This document shows positions 34,260 through 35,237 of a DNA stretch of 35,237 nt, one piece after another (position 1 is the stretch's first letter; each line of letters begins with the position of its first letter). The notes under the pieces are model-generated. The model did not search any database and had not been told where the DNA came from. It worked only from the letters and a program-made list of their open reading frames with translations. The position numbers were made by a program, and so were the translations under genes. This DNA comes from Sedimentisphaerales bacterium (GTDB taxonomy: Bacteria > Planctomycetota > Phycisphaerae > Sedimentisphaerales > SM23-30), in contig JAFGBA010000273.1 in the NCBI GenBank assembly GCA_016933395.1, positions 1 through 35,237 on the forward strand, read 5' to 3'.

Positions 34260-34394
34260 ATGGAAACCGCTCGTAACAGCAAAATCAAACGCCTGCGCAA
34301 ACAAGGTTTTCTGGCGCGCATGCGCACTAAAAAAGGCCGTCAGATGATTAACCGCAAGCGCCGCGCCGGCCGCAGCGTCAATATCAGCATGTGA
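34260..34394 (+). CDS. rpmH: Ribosomal protein bL34
   Basis: This 44-codon gene is too short for the ORF track. The product, with SKIKRLRKQGFLARMRTKKG followed by RQMINRKRRAGR, matches the bL34 pattern (K-R-GF-ARM-T--GR----RRR--GR). The usual first residues of bL34 (a TFQPS-like start) are replaced by METARN. AAGGAG lies 12 bases upstream of the ATG, slightly far. bL34 is a small, very basic component of the 50S subunit. In many bacteria rpmH sits beside rnpA and dnaA; here it lies between a secreted propeller gene and fumarate hydratase, with only four bases to the latter. Whether this is the only bL34 gene in the genome cannot be told from the window. Confidence 0.88.
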   Translation: METARNSKIKRLRKQGFLARMRTKKGRQMINRKRRAGRSVNISM

Positions 34395-34398
34395 CGCC

Positions 34399-35237
34399 AT
34401 GCGTGAGCTGAATCCCCAGATCATCATCGATGCGATTGCTGCTTTGTGCATTGACGCCTGTCGCAACCTTAGCGATGAAATGCTGGCGGCGCTGCATACG
34501 GCTTGCGAAACTGAAAGCCGCCCCCCCGCTGCGGAACGACTGGACCAATTACTCGAAAACGCCCGCTTGGCGTCTGAACAGCAGTTGCCCTTGTGCCAGG
34601 ACACCGGCTTCACCGTGGTGTTCGTGGAGCAGGGCCGTGACTGCTTCATTAGCACTTTGCCCGATGATCCCAATGCCACATTAACTGACGCCATTCAGGA
34701 AGGCGTACGACGCGGTTATAAAGATGGTTTGTTGCGAAAAAGCATCGTCTGCGATCCTCTGCGAAATCGAATCAACACCGGCGACAACACGCCCGCCGTC
34801 GTCCATCACGCCTGGACGCCTGGCGATAAGCTCAAACTCACTGTTATGGCCAAGGGCGGCGGCTGTGAAAATCGTTCCGCTTTCACCATGCTCAAACCCA
34901 CCGCCGATCCCCAGGAAGTGGAAGATTACATTTTCACCGTTGCCCGCAACGCCGGGGCGGATGCCTGCCCGCCGTTGGTGGTGGGCGTCGGGCTGGGCGG
35001 CACGTTTGAGAAATGCTGCATTCTCTCCAAATACGCCCTACTGCGACCTTTACAGCAGCGCCATCCCGAACCATTTTACGCCGATATGGAAACCCGCCTG
35101 TTCACCCGCCTCAATCAGACCGGCGCAGGTCCTGCCGGCCTCGGGGGCGATACCACGGTTCTGGCCGTCGCCATCGAAACCCACCCCTGCCATATCGCCT
35201 CTCTCCCCGTCGCCGTCAACATCGAATGCCACTCCCA
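34399..35237 (+). CDS. Class I (Fe-S) fumarate hydratase, alpha-type N-terminal part, truncated by the window end
   Basis: The frame is open from the ATG at 34399 to the last base, so the ORF track missed it for lack of a stop. About 279 residues are visible. Motifs are QQLPLCQDTGFTVVF, AKGGGCENRSAF, DACPPLVVGVGLGGTFEK, GAGPAGLGGDTTVLA and HPCHIASLPVAVNIECHS. These are the iron-sulfur hydro-lyase signatures, with the three probable cluster cysteines in CQDTG, ACPP and PCH. The enzyme interconverts fumarate and malate (or tartrate dehydration in TtdA). It starts four bases after rpmH with no clear ribosome site, so coupled translation is likely. Whether it is a separate alpha subunit or a full fusion lies beyond the window. 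Confidence 0.93.
   Translation, partial: MRELNPQIIIDAIAALCIDACRNLSDEMLAALHTACETESRPPAAERLDQLLENARLASEQQLPLCQDTGFTVVFVEQGRDCFISTLPDDPNATLTDAIQEGVRRGYKDGLLRKSIVCDPLRNRINTGDNTPAVVHHAWTPGDKLKLTVMAKGGGCENRSAFTMLKPTADPQEVEDYIFTVARNAGADACPPLVVGVGLGGTFEKCCILSKYALLRPLQQRHPEPFYADMETRLFTRLNQTGAGPAGLGGDTTVLAVAIETHPCHIASLPVAVNIECHS

Noticed and set aside
1-35237. CRISPR array, tRNA or rRNA genes
   Set aside because: No regularly spaced short repeats, cloverleaf-like sequences or conserved rRNA stretches were seen on either strand.

Overview
The window most likely comes from an anaerobic member of the Planctomycetota, probably Phycisphaerae/Sedimentisphaerales-like. This is an inference from gene content: dockerin-type repeats on secreted proteins, a PEP-CTERM protein, a prepilin-like protein with a C-terminal DG-S-xW motif, GH130 and clan GH-A enzymes, and the siroheme-dependent (Ahb) heme route. 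No rRNA, tRNA or CRISPR array was seen.

Region 1 (1-14812, + strand) is a polysaccharide-utilisation locus. It starts with the tail of a sugar ABC permease and a LacI-type regulator that has its own good sigma70 promoter. Next come two secreted modular proteins with dockerin-like repeats (one a probable clan GH-A glycosidase), a PEP-CTERM protein and a prepilin-like protein. Two GH130 phosphorylases flank a large secreted GH5-like enzyme. An SGNH esterase, an alpha/beta-hydrolase esterase and a glycerophosphodiester phosphodiesterase-like protein close the region. The set suggests breakdown of an acetylated beta-mannan-type glycan: extracellular hydrolysis, de-esterification, uptake, then intracellular phosphorolysis.

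Region 2 (14956-22011, - strand) is a compact, translationally coupled operon: hemC, cobA-hemD fusion, ahbC, ahbD, an ahbA-ahbB fusion, and hemL. It covers glutamate-1-semialdehyde to 5-aminolevulinate, porphobilinogen to precorrin-2, and siroheme to heme b. hemA, hemB and the precorrin-2 dehydrogenase/ferrochelatase step are not in the window.

Region 3 (22458-28580, + strand) holds a Cache-type chemoreceptor without an evident HAMP domain, closed by a strong terminator, then a dnaG-rpoD housekeeping operon with a near-consensus promoter and a strong terminator.

Region 4 (about 28700-31920) is an accessory island. A DNA methyltransferase and a probable PD-(D/E)xK endonuclease form a two-gene restriction-modification-like cassette. 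It is flanked by two decayed transposase copies in the same orientation that share a 144-bp 3' end.

Region 5 (32022-35237, + strand) has a large secreted beta-propeller protein, a small bL34 ribosomal protein gene missing from the ORF track, and the start of a class I fumarate hydratase that runs off the window.
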